From positions 57,146 to 121,145 of the forward strand of contig NZ_JAEMTA010000010.1 of the NCBI RefSeq assembly GCF_016462545.1: a stretch of DNA of 64,000 nt, given 5' to 3'. Each line of letters opens with the position of its first letter. The stretch's first letter is position 1. Positions 7,935 through 17,994 of the stretch are shown in pieces. This stretch comes from Mycolicibacterium sp. (GTDB taxonomy: Bacteria > Actinomycetota > Actinomycetes > Mycobacteriales > Mycobacteriaceae). Made by a program: the position numbers and the translations under genes. Below the pieces are notes generated by a model. It saw only the letters and a list, made by a program, of their open reading frames with translations. It was not told where the DNA came from and searched no databases.

Positions 7935-9326
7935 CTAGCTCATCGGTGGGTGGCGCTGCGACCACGGACGCGCAGATTCGATCTGCGCACCGAGCGCCAA
8001 GAGAGTTGCTTCGTCGAAGGGCCTGCCCACCAACTGGATCGACGTCGGAATGCCGTGCCCGTCGAGTCCCCACGGCACCACCGCGGCGGGCTGGCCCGTC
8101 ACGTTGAACATGGCCTGGAACGGTACCCGGGCCGCGACCAGCGCGAGTGTGGAGATGGCACCGCGGCGTTGGTAGGCCCCGATGCGGGACGGCCCCGTCG
8201 CAGTTCCCGGCGTGATGACCACGTCGACGTCGTCGAAGATCGTGTTGACGCGGGCGGCCACGTCGCTCTCCGCGGCCCGTATCGAGGCCAGCCGGCGATC
8301 CGACACCAGCCCACCGACCCTGGCGAACGCCCGGGTGCGCGGATCGAGTCGCTCGCGCCGGGGAAGAGCCTGAGCGTCGTCGTGGACGCCCTTGAAGTAG
8401 CGCGGCAGCGCCTGGGCGAGCACGGCCCGCGCCGGATAGTCGGGGTCCCGTTCGATCACCACGTGGCCGAGTTCGCGCAGCAGCGCGCCTGCCTCGGCGA
8501 CCGCGTTGCGTTGCGCCCGCCCGACCCGCGCGGTCAGAGGCGGAGGCACCTTGGTGCTCAACGCGATTCGCAGTCGCCCCGGACCCCGATTCACCGCCGA
8601 CACGAAACCGCCGGCCGCTGCGGGCAGCGCCGCGGTGACGTCGAGGAACAGCGCCGCGTCCTCGACGGTCCTCGCGATCGGTCCGTAGACGCTCAACCCG
8701 CCCCACGCTCCGTCGTTCGGGGCGAATGACACCCGGTCCCGCTGCGGCTTGATCCCGAAGAGACCACCCCACGTCGACGGGATCCGGATCGAACCCATGC
8801 CGTCGCTACCCAGCGCGAGCGCGGCCAGGCCGGCGGCCATCGCCGCTGCGCTGCCCCCGCTGCTGCCGCCGGGCGTGAAGTCGGTGTGCCACGGGTTGCG
8901 GGTGGCGCCGAACGTCAGGGTCTCGGTGAACGGCCAGATCATCAGCTCGGGCACCGAGGTCTTTCCGATGATGACCGCACCGGCCTCGCGCAGCCGCCGC
9001 ACCACCTCCGCGTCGTGAGCGGGAGCCGGTCCGTGGGCGCTGCTGCCGTAGGTGGTCAGTTCGCCCGCGACGTCGGTGTCATCCTTGATCGCCACCGGAA
9101 CGCCGAGCAGCGGGAGTCGCTCCCCCGCTTCGATCCGATCCTGCGCGGCCGCCGCCTCCCGGCGGGCGGAATCCGTGAGAACGACGCGGTACGAACGTAA
9201 TTCGCGGTCGAATCGAGCGATGCGGTCGAGGTAGACGTCCAGCAGGGCGGGCGCGGTGACGGCACCCGCGGCGAGCAGGCGCGCCTGCTGGGCGGCACCG
9301 GTGAAAGCGAGATCGCGAGGGTCCAC
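7935..9326 (-). CDS. amiB2: Amidase, amidase-signature family (AmiB2-like)
   Basis: A 463-residue amidase-signature hydrolase, which cleaves carboxamides with a Ser-cisSer-Lys triad. The glycine/serine-rich signature TPGGSSGGSAAAMAAGLAAL holds the nucleophile serine; the upstream lysine is in VAIKDDTDV and the bridging serine in the signature. The GTG at 9326 (VDPRDLAFTGAAQQ) gives the expected length of about 460 residues; the open frame extends beyond it into the divergent promoter. TACCCT at 9334-9339 lies 7 bases before the GTG, which suggests leaderless transcription. The natural substrate of this mycobacterial family is not known to me. Confidence 0.85.
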   Translation of the reverse strand: MDPRDLAFTGAAQQARLLAAGAVTAPALLDVYLDRIARFDRELRSYRVVLTDSARREAAAAQDRIEAGERLPLLGVPVAIKDDTDVAGELTTYGSSAHGPAPAHDAEVVRRLREAGAVIIGKTSVPELMIWPFTETLTFGATRNPWHTDFTPGGSSGGSAAAMAAGLAALALGSDGMGSIRIPSTWGGLFGIKPQRDRVSFAPNDGAWGGLSVYGPIARTVEDAALFLDVTAALPAAAGGFVSAVNRGPGRLRIALSTKVPPPLTARVGRAQRNAVAEAGALLRELGHVVIERDPDYPARAVLAQALPRYFKGVHDDAQALPRRERLDPRTRAFARVGGLVSDRRLASIRAAESDVAARVNTIFDDVDVVITPGTATGPSRIGAYQRRGAISTLALVAARVPFQAMFNVTGQPAAVVPWGLDGHGIPTSIQLVGRPFDEATLLALGAQIESARPWSQRHPPMS

Positions 9327-9333
9327 CCACCGA

Positions 9334-9339
9334 AGGGTA
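9334..9339 (-). promoter_or_regulatory. -10 hexamer of leaderless amiB2 promoter
   Basis: TACCCT on the minus strand ends 7 bases before the GTG at 9326. Transcription would therefore begin at or next to the start codon. No clear -35 element was seen. Confidence 0.5.
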
Positions 9340-9358
9340 GTCGTGCGGAGCGGGCTAC

Positions 9359-9364
9359 TACGGT
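9359..9364 (+). promoter_or_regulatory. -10 hexamer of leaderless HIT-gene promoter
   Basis: TACGGT ends exactly 6 bases before ATG 9371. It is divergent to the amiB2 -10 hexamer 20 bases away, so both promoters share a very small region. Confidence 0.5.
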
Positions 9365-9370
9365 GGCCGC

Positions 9371-9796
9371 ATGCCCTGCGTGTTCTGTGCCATCGTCGCC
9401 GGGGAAGCGCCGGCCGTCCGCATCCACGAGGACGACGATTACCTCGCCATCCTCGATATCCGGCCAATCGTCCGCGGCCACGTGCTGGTCGTTCCCAAGG
9501 CGCACACCGTCGACCTGACGGACACGCCGCCGGACACGGTCGCGGAGATGATGCGGATCGGTCAGCGGGTCGCGAAGGCTGCGCGGGCGTCGGAATTGCA
9601 CGCGGACGGCAACAACATCGTCGTCAACGACGGGAAGGCGGCGTTCCAGAGCGTGTTCCACATCCATCTGCACGTGGCGCCGCGCAAGACCGGCGACAAG
9701 CTGTCCTTTGCCAAGGGTCTGGTGGTCCGCCGGGATCCCGACCGCGAGGCGACGGGACGCATCCTGCGCGACGCGCTGGCCGACCTCGAGGCCTGA
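9371..9796 (+). CDS. HIT-family nucleotide hydrolase
   Basis: A 141-residue histidine-triad protein (Rv1262c type) that hydrolyses or transfers nucleotide phosphoramidate-type bonds. The catalytic triad motif HIHLHVAPR is near residue 97, and the N-terminal CVFCAIVAG Cys pair is typical of zinc-binding bacterial HIT proteins. The reading frame starts at ATG 9371 directly downstream of a leaderless-type -10. The deazaflavin oxidoreductase gene follows 12 bases after the stop and is probably in the same operon. Confidence 0.88.
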   Translation: MPCVFCAIVAGEAPAVRIHEDDDYLAILDIRPIVRGHVLVVPKAHTVDLTDTPPDTVAEMMRIGQRVAKAARASELHADGNNIVVNDGKAAFQSVFHIHLHVAPRKTGDKLSFAKGLVVRRDPDREATGRILRDALADLEA

Positions 9797-9808
9797 CACA
9801 CTGATGCC

Positions 9809-10251
9809 ATGAGCAACATGCCCGTATGGGAGCGGTACCTGGGTCTCCCACTGCTGAAGGTCCACGACGCGATCTACCGCAAGACCAACGGCTGGATTGG
9901 TCACAAGATGCCGGGGCAGGCGCCGATCCTGCTGCTGCACACCGTCGGCGCGAAAACCGGTATCGCGCGAACGAACTCACTGAGCTACGCCCTCGACGGC
10001 GGCGCCTATCACGTCGTCGCCTCGAAGGGCGGGGACCCCAAGGCCCCCGGGTGGTACTTCAACCTGAAGGCCGACCCGAACGTCGAGATCAACGTCGGAC
10101 CCAAGCGCATGCCCGCCACGGCGCGCATCATCGGACCAGATGATGCCGAATACGCGCGGCTGTGGAAACTGGTGAACGACAACAACTCCGGTCGCTACGA
10201 CGGCTATCAGAAGCGGACCAGCCGACCCATTCCGATCATCGCGCTGACGCC

Positions 10252-10255
<4 letters not shown>
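9809..10255 (+). CDS. Deazaflavin (F420)-dependent nitroreductase-family oxidoreductase
   Basis: A 148-residue protein of the Ddn/Rv1261c family, split beta-barrel enzymes that use reduced cofactor F420. Family features are ILLLHTVGAKTGIARTNSLS (cofactor-binding strand), GGDPKAPGWYFNLKADPNV and the C-terminal TSRPIPIIALTP. The ATG at 9809 follows the HIT gene closely, so co-transcription is likely. Its TAG shares a CTAG tetramer with the stop of the convergent flavin monooxygenase gene. The physiological substrate is unknown; relatives act on quinones, nitro compounds or bicyclic nitroimidazoles. Confidence 0.85.
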
Positions 10256-11304
<1,049 letters not shown>

Positions 11305-11382
11305 GCTTCGTTCAACCGAGGATCCGCCCCGATCGTTCCCCACCCGGGCGATTTGGGCGTGACCACCGGCGCTGAGCGCCGG

Positions 11383-12213
11383 TCAGCACACCGAAATCGC
11401 GAGGGCGAAGACGTCGTCGAGCATGGCCGGAGTGAGGCGTCCGGTGAACGTGTTCTGCTGGCTTGGGTGATAGCAGCCGATCAGCGAGACGTCGCCGAGC
11501 GTCGCGACCGCGAGGTGGCCGAACTTCGGTAGCGGCCTAGGCACGGTGCCACCGCCGGCGCGCACCATGTCCAGCACGACCTTCCAGGCAAAGCCGCCGA
11601 GCGCGACGATCGCGCGCACGCCGGGGCCGACGAGGCGCCACTCCGCATCCAGCCACGGTGCGCAGGTCGTACGCTCCTCCGGGGTCGGAGCGTTGTCCGG
11701 CGGCGCACAGCGCACGGCGGCCAGCACGCGAGTGTCGTTGAGCGTCAAGCCATCTGCGGCATCGACACTCGAAGGTGAACTTGCGAGGCCGGCCCGGTGC
11801 AGCGCGGCGAAGAGGAAGTCGCCGCTGCGGTCACCCGTGAACACACGACCGGTGCGATTGGCCCCGTGCGCGGCAGGCGCCAGGCCCACGATCAGGATCC
11901 GCGGAGTGGCCGACCCGAAGCCGGGCACCGGTCGCCCCCAGTAGGGCTCCTCGGCGTACGCCCGGCGCTTCTCGGTGGCCACCTGCTCGCGCCACTCGAC
12001 CAACCTCCGGCACGCCCGGCACCTGCTGACCTCCGCATCGAGAAGCTCGACGGTGCCTGCGCGCTTGGCCATCGTCCGCACCCGCGAAGCGGTCGTCGCC
12101 ACCGCCGTGTCAGCGTCGGCGGGATCCCCGGGCCAGCCGACTCCGGCGGGCACCGGCGAGTCGAAGAGCTCTCCCGTTCGCGGATGTGCCAGTGTCACCA
12201 CACCACTGTGCAC
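11383..12213 (-). CDS. udgB: Uracil-DNA glycosylase family 5 (UdgB), iron-sulfur type
   Basis: A 276-residue base-excision repair enzyme (Rv1259 type) that removes uracil and other deaminated bases from DNA. Four cysteines expected to bind a 4Fe-4S cluster are visible: the pair in [10 protein letters not shown], one in [11 protein letters not shown] and one in RTTCAPWL. The active-site loops are [14 protein letters not shown] and the C-terminal [17 protein letters not shown] 12213 is the farthest sensible start; other GTG codons follow within 12 bases. It is divergent to the tap efflux gene, as in M. tuberculosis. Confidence 0.88.
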   Translation of the reverse strand: MHSGVVTLAHPRTGELFDSPVPAGVGWPGDPADADTAVATTASRVRTMAKRAGTVELLDAEVSRCRACRRLVEWREQVATEKRRAYAEEPYWGRPVPGFGSATPRILIVGLAPAAHGANRTGRVFTGDRSGDFLFAALHRAGLASSPSSVDAADGLTLNDTRVLAAVRCAPPDNAPTPEERTTCAPWLDAEWRLVGPGVRAIVALGGFAWKVVLDMVRAGGGTVPRPLPKFGHLAVATLGDVSLIGCYHPSQQNTFTGRLTPAMLDDVFALAISVC

Positions 12214-12252
12214 GGGCCGTTGAAATCGTTCGCGGCCCGGGTGAGTGCGCTG

Positions 12253-12258
12253 TTAGAT
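12253..12258 (+). promoter_or_regulatory. Probable -10 of tap promoter
   Basis: TTAGAT lies 16 bases before ATG 12275 in an otherwise GC-rich gap, implying a leader of about 10 bases. In M. tuberculosis tap is controlled by WhiB7, but no clear AT-rich WhiB7 site was seen here. Confidence 0.4.
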
Positions 12259-12274
12259 TCAGCCGCGATAACTC

Positions 12275-13507
12275 ATGATCACCACGACGCGTCGCCCCCT
12301 GTTCCTGATCTTCTTCGCCGCGCTCACGGCAGGCGCGGGCAACGGGATCTCACTCGTCGCGTTTCCGTGGTTGGTGTTGCAGCGCAACGGCTCGGCGGTC
12401 GAGGCGTCGATCGTGGCGATGGCGGGCACGCTGCCGCTGCTGGTGGCCACCCTGATCGCCGGCGCCGCCGTCGATTACCTGGGTCGCAGGCGGGTGTCGA
12501 TGATCTCCGACGGGTTGTCCGCACTGGCTGTGGTGGCAGTCCCCGTGATTGCCCTGATCTTCGGCGTCGGGGCGATCAACGTGGCGGTGCTGGCCGGCCT
12601 GGCGGCACTCGGCGCCTTCTTCGACCCGGCGGGCATGACCGCCCGCGAGACCATGTTGCCCGAGGCGGCGCAACGGGCGGGCTGGACGCTCGACCGCTCC
12701 AATGGCGTCTACGAGGCGGTGTTCAATCTCGCCTACATCGTCGGGCCCGGCATCGGCGGCCTCCTGATCACCACGTTGGGCGGCATCAACACCATGTGGG
12801 TGACCGCGGGCGCCTTCGTGCTATCGATCTCGGCCGTCGCCGTGCTGCGGCTCGAGGGGGCGGGCACCCCGAACCGCGAGCACATGCCGCAGGTGTGGGC
12901 GGGCGTCGTCGAGGGTCTGAGGTTCGTGTGGCATACGCCCGTGCTGCGCACGCTGGCGTTCGTCGAGTTGGCCGCCACGGGGTTGTACATGCCGATGGAG
13001 AGCGTGCTGTTTCCGAAGTACTTCACCGACCGCAACGAACCTGCCCAGCTGGGCTGGGTGCTGGTGGCGTTGAGCGTGGGCGGGCTCGTGGGTGCCCTGG
13101 GCTACGCCGCGCTGTCGAGGTTTTCGAACCGGCGGACGATCGTGCTCATCGCGGTGCTGGTGCTCGGTGTCTCGATGACCATCATCGCGTTCCTGCCGCC
13201 GCTCCCGGTGATCTTGGTGTTGTGTGCGGTCGTCGGCCTCGTCTACGGGCCGATGGCTCCGATCTACAACTACGTCATGCAGACTCGCGCGCCAGCACAC
13301 CTGCGCGGCCGGGTGGTCGGCGTGATGGGCTCCCTCGCATACGCCGCGGGTCCGCTCGGGTTGATCGTCGCGGGCCCGCTCGCGGATGCCGCGGGTTTGC
13401 ACGTCACGTTCCTCGCCCTGTCGCTGCCGATGTTGGTGCTCGGCGTGGTGGCGATCTTCCTGCCGGCGCTGCGCCATCTGGACCGCGAGCCGGAGACGGC
13501 CGGTTGA
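12275..13507 (+). CDS. tap: MFS multidrug efflux pump (Tap family)
   Basis: A 410-residue major facilitator with about 12 membrane segments, matching the Tap/Rv1258c family that exports tetracycline, aminoglycosides and other drugs using the proton gradient. The loop between helices 2 and 3 reads AGAAVDYLGRRRVSM, the MFS motif A position, and FFDPAGMTARETMLPEAA follows helix 4. Its divergent neighbour udgB matches the known tap context. The start ATG 12275 has no strong ribosome site. A lactate permease gene follows 61 bases later. Confidence 0.85.
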   Translation: MITTTRRPLFLIFFAALTAGAGNGISLVAFPWLVLQRNGSAVEASIVAMAGTLPLLVATLIAGAAVDYLGRRRVSMISDGLSALAVVAVPVIALIFGVGAINVAVLAGLAALGAFFDPAGMTARETMLPEAAQRAGWTLDRSNGVYEAVFNLAYIVGPGIGGLLITTLGGINTMWVTAGAFVLSISAVAVLRLEGAGTPNREHMPQVWAGVVEGLRFVWHTPVLRTLAFVELAATGLYMPMESVLFPKYFTDRNEPAQLGWVLVALSVGGLVGALGYAALSRFSNRRTIVLIAVLVLGVSMTIIAFLPPLPVILVLCAVVGLVYGPMAPIYNYVMQTRAPAHLRGRVVGVMGSLAYAAGPLGLIVAGPLADAAGLHVTFLALSLPMLVLGVVAIFLPALRHLDREPETAG

Positions 13508-13568
13508 CCCCTCTCGATTGCGGGTAGCCATCTGCTGACTGTGATGGACGCCACAACCGAGGTAAGCC

Positions 13569-15224
13569 ATGTACCAGCAAGTTCTCGACCCCGTCGCGGG
13601 CTCCCTGGGCTGGAGCGCATTGCTCGCGGCCGTGCCGCTCCTTCTGCTGTTCATTCTGCTGGGCGCATTGAAGATGACGGCCTGGGTGGCCTCCCTGATC
13701 TCGCTGGGCGTCTCGCTGGTGATTGCCGTCGCGGTATACGGGATGCCCGTCGGCCAGGCGTTGCTCGCAGGTAGCGAGGGTGCGGCGTTCGGCTTCTTCC
13801 CCATTCTGTGGATCGTCATCAACGCCATCTGGGTGTACCAGATGACCGTGGAGACAGGACATTTCGACGTACTGCGGCGATCGTTCACCAGTATCAGCGA
13901 TGACCAGCGGATCCAGGCGATCATCATCGCGTTCTCGTTCGGCGCGCTGATGGAGGCGCTGGCCGGGTTCGGAACCCCCGTTGCGGTGACCTCGGTGATG
14001 TTGATGGCCCTGGGATTCAAGCCGATGAAGGCCGCGGTGCTCGCCCTCGTCGCGAACACCGCGCCCGTCGCCTTCGGGGCGATGGCCACCCCGATCATCA
14101 CGCTCGGCAGGGTCACCGATCTGCCTGCCGACACGCTGGGCGCGATGATCGGCAGGCAGACGCCGATCCTCGCGCTCTTTGTGCCGCTAGCCCTGGTGGC
14201 GATCGTCGACGGCTGGCGCGGCGTGCGACAGACGTGGCCGGTGGCCGTGGTGTGCGGCGTCCTGTTCGCGATCGCGCAGTACGCGACCTCGAACTTCCTG
14301 TCCGTGCCACTGGCCGACGTGGTGGCGTCCCTGGTGTCGGCGGCGGCCGTCGTCGGCATGGTGCGGATCTGGCGGCCACGCGGGGCGTACACCACGACCG
14401 CACCGCCCGTGGTGGCCGGCGGTGCCGCCGACGAACCGACCCCGGAGTTCGCGCAACGCGTGGCGGACGGCGACGTCCATGACTCCCGGGCCGACGTGGT
14501 GCGTGCGTACGCCCCCTACGGGATCATCATCGCGGTCTTCGTCCTCTGTCAGATCGGGCCGGTGAAGACCCTTCTCGACACGGCGACGGCAACGTTCGCC
14601 TGGCCCGGCCTGCACGTCGTCGACGCCGCCGGGGACCCGTTGAGCCTGACCAAGTTCTCGCTGAACCTGCTCACCACGCCCGGCACCCAGATGTTGGTGG
14701 CAGGCGTCCTGACGATGATTGCGCTGAAACTGTCCGTGCCGCGGGCCGTCAGGGCCTACGGCGCGACACTGCACCAGTTGCGCTGGGCCATCCTGACGGT
14801 GATGGCGGTACTGGCTCTGGCGTTCGTGATGAACACCTCCGGGCAGACGATCACCCTCGGTACCTGGATGGCCGGCGCCGGCGCGGCCTTCGCCCTGCTG
14901 TCGCCCGTCCTCGGGTGGCTGGGTGTCGCCGTCACCGGCTCCGACACCTCGGCCAACTCGCTGTTCGGCGCCCTCCAGGTCACCGCCGCCAACCAGGCCG
15001 GGCTGTCGGAGATCCTGATGGCCGCTTCCAACAGCTCGGGTGGTGTGCTCGGCAAGATGATCTCGCCGCAGAACCTCGCCATTGCCGCGGCCGCGGTGGG
15101 GCTGAACGGCAAGGAGGGCGACATCTTCCGGCGCGTCGTCGTCTGGAGCCTGGTGTTCCTCGTCGCGATGTGTGCGCTCACGGCACTACAGGCCTCGCCC
15201 GTGCTGTCGTGGATGGTGCCATGA
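13569..15224 (+). CDS. lctP: L-lactate/glycolate permease (LctP family)
   Basis: A 551-residue polytopic membrane protein with about 13 hydrophobic segments that imports lactate or glycolate with protons. Family sequence blocks are ALMEALAGFGTPVAVTSVML, NTAPVAFGAMATPIITLGRV and the C-terminal TGSDTSANSLFGALQ and NSSGGVLGKMISPQNLAIA. GAGG lies 6 bases before ATG 13569. A GlcD-like FAD oxidase gene follows 34 bases on, which fits uptake followed by oxidation of a 2-hydroxy acid. I do not recall this permease in the syntenic M. tuberculosis region, so it is an accessory gene here. Confidence 0.88.
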   Translation: MYQQVLDPVAGSLGWSALLAAVPLLLLFILLGALKMTAWVASLISLGVSLVIAVAVYGMPVGQALLAGSEGAAFGFFPILWIVINAIWVYQMTVETGHFDVLRRSFTSISDDQRIQAIIIAFSFGALMEALAGFGTPVAVTSVMLMALGFKPMKAAVLALVANTAPVAFGAMATPIITLGRVTDLPADTLGAMIGRQTPILALFVPLALVAIVDGWRGVRQTWPVAVVCGVLFAIAQYATSNFLSVPLADVVASLVSAAAVVGMVRIWRPRGAYTTTAPPVVAGGAADEPTPEFAQRVADGDVHDSRADVVRAYAPYGIIIAVFVLCQIGPVKTLLDTATATFAWPGLHVVDAAGDPLSLTKFSLNLLTTPGTQMLVAGVLTMIALKLSVPRAVRAYGATLHQLRWAILTVMAVLALAFVMNTSGQTITLGTWMAGAGAAFALLSPVLGWLGVAVTGSDTSANSLFGALQVTAANQAGLSEILMAASNSSGGVLGKMISPQNLAIAAAAVGLNGKEGDIFRRVVVWSLVFLVAMCALTALQASPVLSWMVP

Positions 15225-15249
15225 CGACCTACGTCCCCGTCCCCGCTCG

Positions 15250-15255
15250 TAACAT
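15250..15255 (+). promoter_or_regulatory. -10-like hexamer before the FAD oxidase gene
   Basis: TAACAT ends 6 bases before GTG 15262, within the 37-base gap after lctP. This suggests an internal leaderless promoter in addition to any read-through. Confidence 0.35.
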
Positions 15256-15261
15256 CGAATG

Positions 15262-16629
15262 GTGAGTGCAGACATGCTGGCCGAACTGATCGCCGAACTG
15301 CCCGAGGGCACCGTCGTCACCGATCCCGACATCGTCGCGTCCTACCGACAGGACCGCGCCGCCGACCCGAACGCGGGTACCGCCATGGCCGTCGTCCGGC
15401 CGCGCCGCACCGAGGAGGTGCAGGCCGTCATGCGCTGGGCCACGGCGCATCACGTGCCGGTGGTTCCCCGCGGTGCGGGCACCGGACTCTCCGGTGGCGC
15501 GACGGCCCTCGACGGCGGCATCGTGCTGTCCACCGAGCGGATGCGCGACATCACCGTCGACCCCGTGACGCGCACCGCGGTGACACAGCCCGGCTTGTTC
15601 AACGCCGAGGTGAAGAAGGCCGTCGCGGAGTACGGGCTCTGGTATCCGCCCGATCCGTCGTCCTACGAGATCTGCAGCATCGGGGGCAACATCGCCACCA
15701 ATGCAGGTGGTCTGTGCTGTGTGAAGTACGGCGTGACAACCGATTACGTGCTGGGGCTGCAGGTCGTGCTGGCCGATGGCACGGCCGTTCGATTGGGCGG
15801 GCCGCGCCTGAAGGACGTCGCCGGCCTGAGCCTCACCAAGCTCTTCGTCGGCAGTGAGGGCACCCTGGGCATCGTCACCGAGGTGACGCTGAAGCTGCTG
15901 CCCGCGCAGCACCGCGGCTGCACGGTCGTTGCGTCGTTCGCCGACGTGCAGGCGGCCGCCGACGCGGTGGTCACCATCACCGGCAAGATCCGACCGTCGA
16001 TGCTCGAGTTCATGGACGCGGTCGCCATCAACGCGGTCGAGGACAAGCTCAAGATGGGCCTCGACCGGACGGCGGCCGCGATGATGGTCGCAGCGTCCGA
16101 CGATCGCGGCCCCGCGGGCTCGGAGGACGCCGCGTACATGGCGCAGGTGTTCACCGACGCCGGGGCCACCGAGGTGTTCTCGACGTCCGACCCCGACGAG
16201 GGCGAGGCCTTCGTCGCCGCACGCCGCTTCGCAATTCCCGCCGTCGAGGCCAAGGGGTCACTGCTGCTGGAGGACGTCGGCGTGCCCCTGCCCGCGCTGG
16301 CGGACCTGGTGTCCGGCGTCGAGAAGATCGCCGAGCAGCATGCGCTGATGATCTCGGTGATCGCCCATGCCGGCGACGGAAACACCCACCCGCTCATCGT
16401 CTTCGACCCGTCCGACCACGCGGAGGCCGAGCGCGCGCAGACGGCGTTCGGCGAGATCATGGACCTCGCCGTCGGCCTCGGCGGCACCATCACCGGTGAG
16501 CACGGCGTCGGCCGACTCAAGCGGCCGTGGCTCGAGGGTTACCTCGGCCCCGAGGCGATGGAGCTCAACCGCCGGATCAAGCGAGCACTCGACCCGGACG
16601 ACATCCTCAATCCGGGCGCGGCGATCTAG
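15262..16629 (+). CDS. FAD-linked 2-hydroxy acid oxidase (GlcD-like, Rv1257c type)
   Basis: A 455-residue flavoprotein of the VAO/PCMH superfamily, predicted to oxidise D-lactate, glycolate or a related 2-hydroxy acid. The FAD-binding half contains PRGAGTGLSGGATAL and the CSIGGNIATNAGGLCCVKYG segment; the C-terminal oxidase half carries HAGDGNTHPLIVF and TGEHGVGRLKRPW, the metal/substrate-binding pattern. GTG 15262 is 6 bases from a TAACAT hexamer and gives the length expected of the family; ATG 15259 is one codon upstream. Its place directly after lctP suggests a hydroxy-acid uptake and oxidation unit. Confidence 0.85.
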   Translation: MSADMLAELIAELPEGTVVTDPDIVASYRQDRAADPNAGTAMAVVRPRRTEEVQAVMRWATAHHVPVVPRGAGTGLSGGATALDGGIVLSTERMRDITVDPVTRTAVTQPGLFNAEVKKAVAEYGLWYPPDPSSYEICSIGGNIATNAGGLCCVKYGVTTDYVLGLQVVLADGTAVRLGGPRLKDVAGLSLTKLFVGSEGTLGIVTEVTLKLLPAQHRGCTVVASFADVQAAADAVVTITGKIRPSMLEFMDAVAINAVEDKLKMGLDRTAAAMMVAASDDRGPAGSEDAAYMAQVFTDAGATEVFSTSDPDEGEAFVAARRFAIPAVEAKGSLLLEDVGVPLPALADLVSGVEKIAEQHALMISVIAHAGDGNTHPLIVFDPSDHAEAERAQTAFGEIMDLAVGLGGTITGEHGVGRLKRPWLEGYLGPEAMELNRRIKRALDPDDILNPGAAI

Positions 16630-16719
16630 GACTCCGGACGCCGAACGCCCTCCCGGTTTCCTGGTGAGTTCCGGCTCCGCCATTCGGGGTACGTCGCTGG
16701 GACGCCGCCGCAGCCATGG

Positions 16720-16749
16720 TTGACAACATTGAGTCGATTGTCGTATTCA
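16720..16749 (+). promoter_or_regulatory. cyp130 promoter with embedded inverted repeat
   Basis: TTGACA (16720-16725) and TATTCA (16744-16749) are 18 bases apart, and ATG 16756 follows after 6 bases, so the message should be leaderless. Inverted pentamers GACAA (16722-16726) and TTGTC (16738-16742) sit across the -35 and spacer. They are a plausible operator for the TetR protein encoded downstream of the P450. Confidence 0.6.
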
Positions 16750-16755
16750 TAAGAC

Positions 16756-17994
16756 ATGACAGAGACTTTGTCTCACGGTGTGCCGGCACATTTCCAGCTG
16801 GCCTCCCCCACCACCTGGACCAACCCGTGGCAGATGTATCGAGCCCTTCGCGACGACGATCCAGTGCACCACGTGATTCCGGAGGACACGCCGGACCACG
16901 ACTACTACGTGCTGTCCCGCCACGCCGACGTGTTCGCCGCGGCCCGGGACCATCAGACGTTCTCGTCGGCTCAGGGACTCACGGTGAACTACGGCGAGCT
17001 CGAACTCATTGGCATGGCGGACAACCCGCCGATGGTCATGCAGGATCCGCCGGTGCACACCGAGTTCCGCAAGCTGGTCTCCCGCGGGTTCACGCCGCGT
17101 CAGGTGGAGGCCGTCGAACCGAAGGTCCGCCACTACGTGCGGGAGCGCATCGAGCGAATCCGCAGCGACGGCGGTGGCGACATCGTCGCGGAGCTGTTCA
17201 AGCCGCTGCCGTCGATGGTGGTGGCGCACTACCTCGGAGTGCCCGAGGCCGATCGCGATCAGTTCGACGGGTGGACCGAGGCGATCGTCGCCGCCAATAC
17301 CACCGAGGGCGGCATCACCGGCGCGCTCGACACACTCGGTGATGCGCTCGGCGCGATGATGGCCTACTTCACCGCTCTGATCGAACGGCGGCGCGCCGAA
17401 CCGGAGGACGACACGGTATCGCACCTGGTGGCCGCCGGGATCGGTGCGGACGGTGACATCGCCGGCGTGCTGTCCATCCTGGCGTTCACGTTCACGATGG
17501 TCACCGGCGGCAACGACACCACCACTGGAATGCTCGGCGGCTCGGTGCAACTGCTGCACCAGCGGCCCGATCAGCGCGCGATGCTGTCCGAAAACTCCTC
17601 TCTGATAGGCGATTCCATCGACGAGTTCCTTCGGCTCACCTCACCCGTGCAGATGCTGGGCCGGACGGTGACGCGGGACGTGACGATCGGGGACACCGCC
17701 ATTCCCAAGGGCCGCCGCGTGATGTTCCTCTACGGCTCGGCCAACCGCGACGAACGACAATACGGTGAGGACGCCGGCGAACTCGACGTCACCCGAAAGC
17801 CGCGCAACATCCTGACCTTCGGCCACGGCGCCCACCACTGCCTCGGCGCCGCTGCCGCGAGGATGCAGTCGCGCGTCGCGCTCGAGGAACTCATGGCGCG
17901 CATCCCGAATTTCGAGGTGGACGAGGACGGAATCGTCTGGGCCGGAGGCGCTTACGTGCGGCGACCGCTGTCGGTGCCGTTTCGGGTGACGTAG
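16756..17994 (+). CDS. cyp130: Cytochrome P450 (CYP130 family)
   Basis: A 412-residue soluble haem monooxygenase. Diagnostic features in order are the oxygen-binding I-helix TGGNDTTTGM, the ExxR motif in DEFLRLTSPVQ, and the haem-binding loop FGHGAHHCLGAAAARM with the proximal cysteine. The N-terminus lacks a membrane anchor. Sequence and position between a FAD oxidase and a TetR gene match Rv1256c (CYP130). The TetR gene overlaps the stop by one base, so the two are co-transcribed. Electrons would come from a ferredoxin encoded elsewhere, and the natural substrate is unknown. Confidence 0.88.
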   Translation: MTETLSHGVPAHFQLASPTTWTNPWQMYRALRDDDPVHHVIPEDTPDHDYYVLSRHADVFAAARDHQTFSSAQGLTVNYGELELIGMADNPPMVMQDPPVHTEFRKLVSRGFTPRQVEAVEPKVRHYVRERIERIRSDGGGDIVAELFKPLPSMVVAHYLGVPEADRDQFDGWTEAIVAANTTEGGITGALDTLGDALGAMMAYFTALIERRRAEPEDDTVSHLVAAGIGADGDIAGVLSILAFTFTMVTGGNDTTTGMLGGSVQLLHQRPDQRAMLSENSSLIGDSIDEFLRLTSPVQMLGRTVTRDVTIGDTAIPKGRRVMFLYGSANRDERQYGEDAGELDVTRKPRNILTFGHGAHHCLGAAAARMQSRVALEELMARIPNFEVDEDGIVWAGGAYVRRPLSVPFRVT

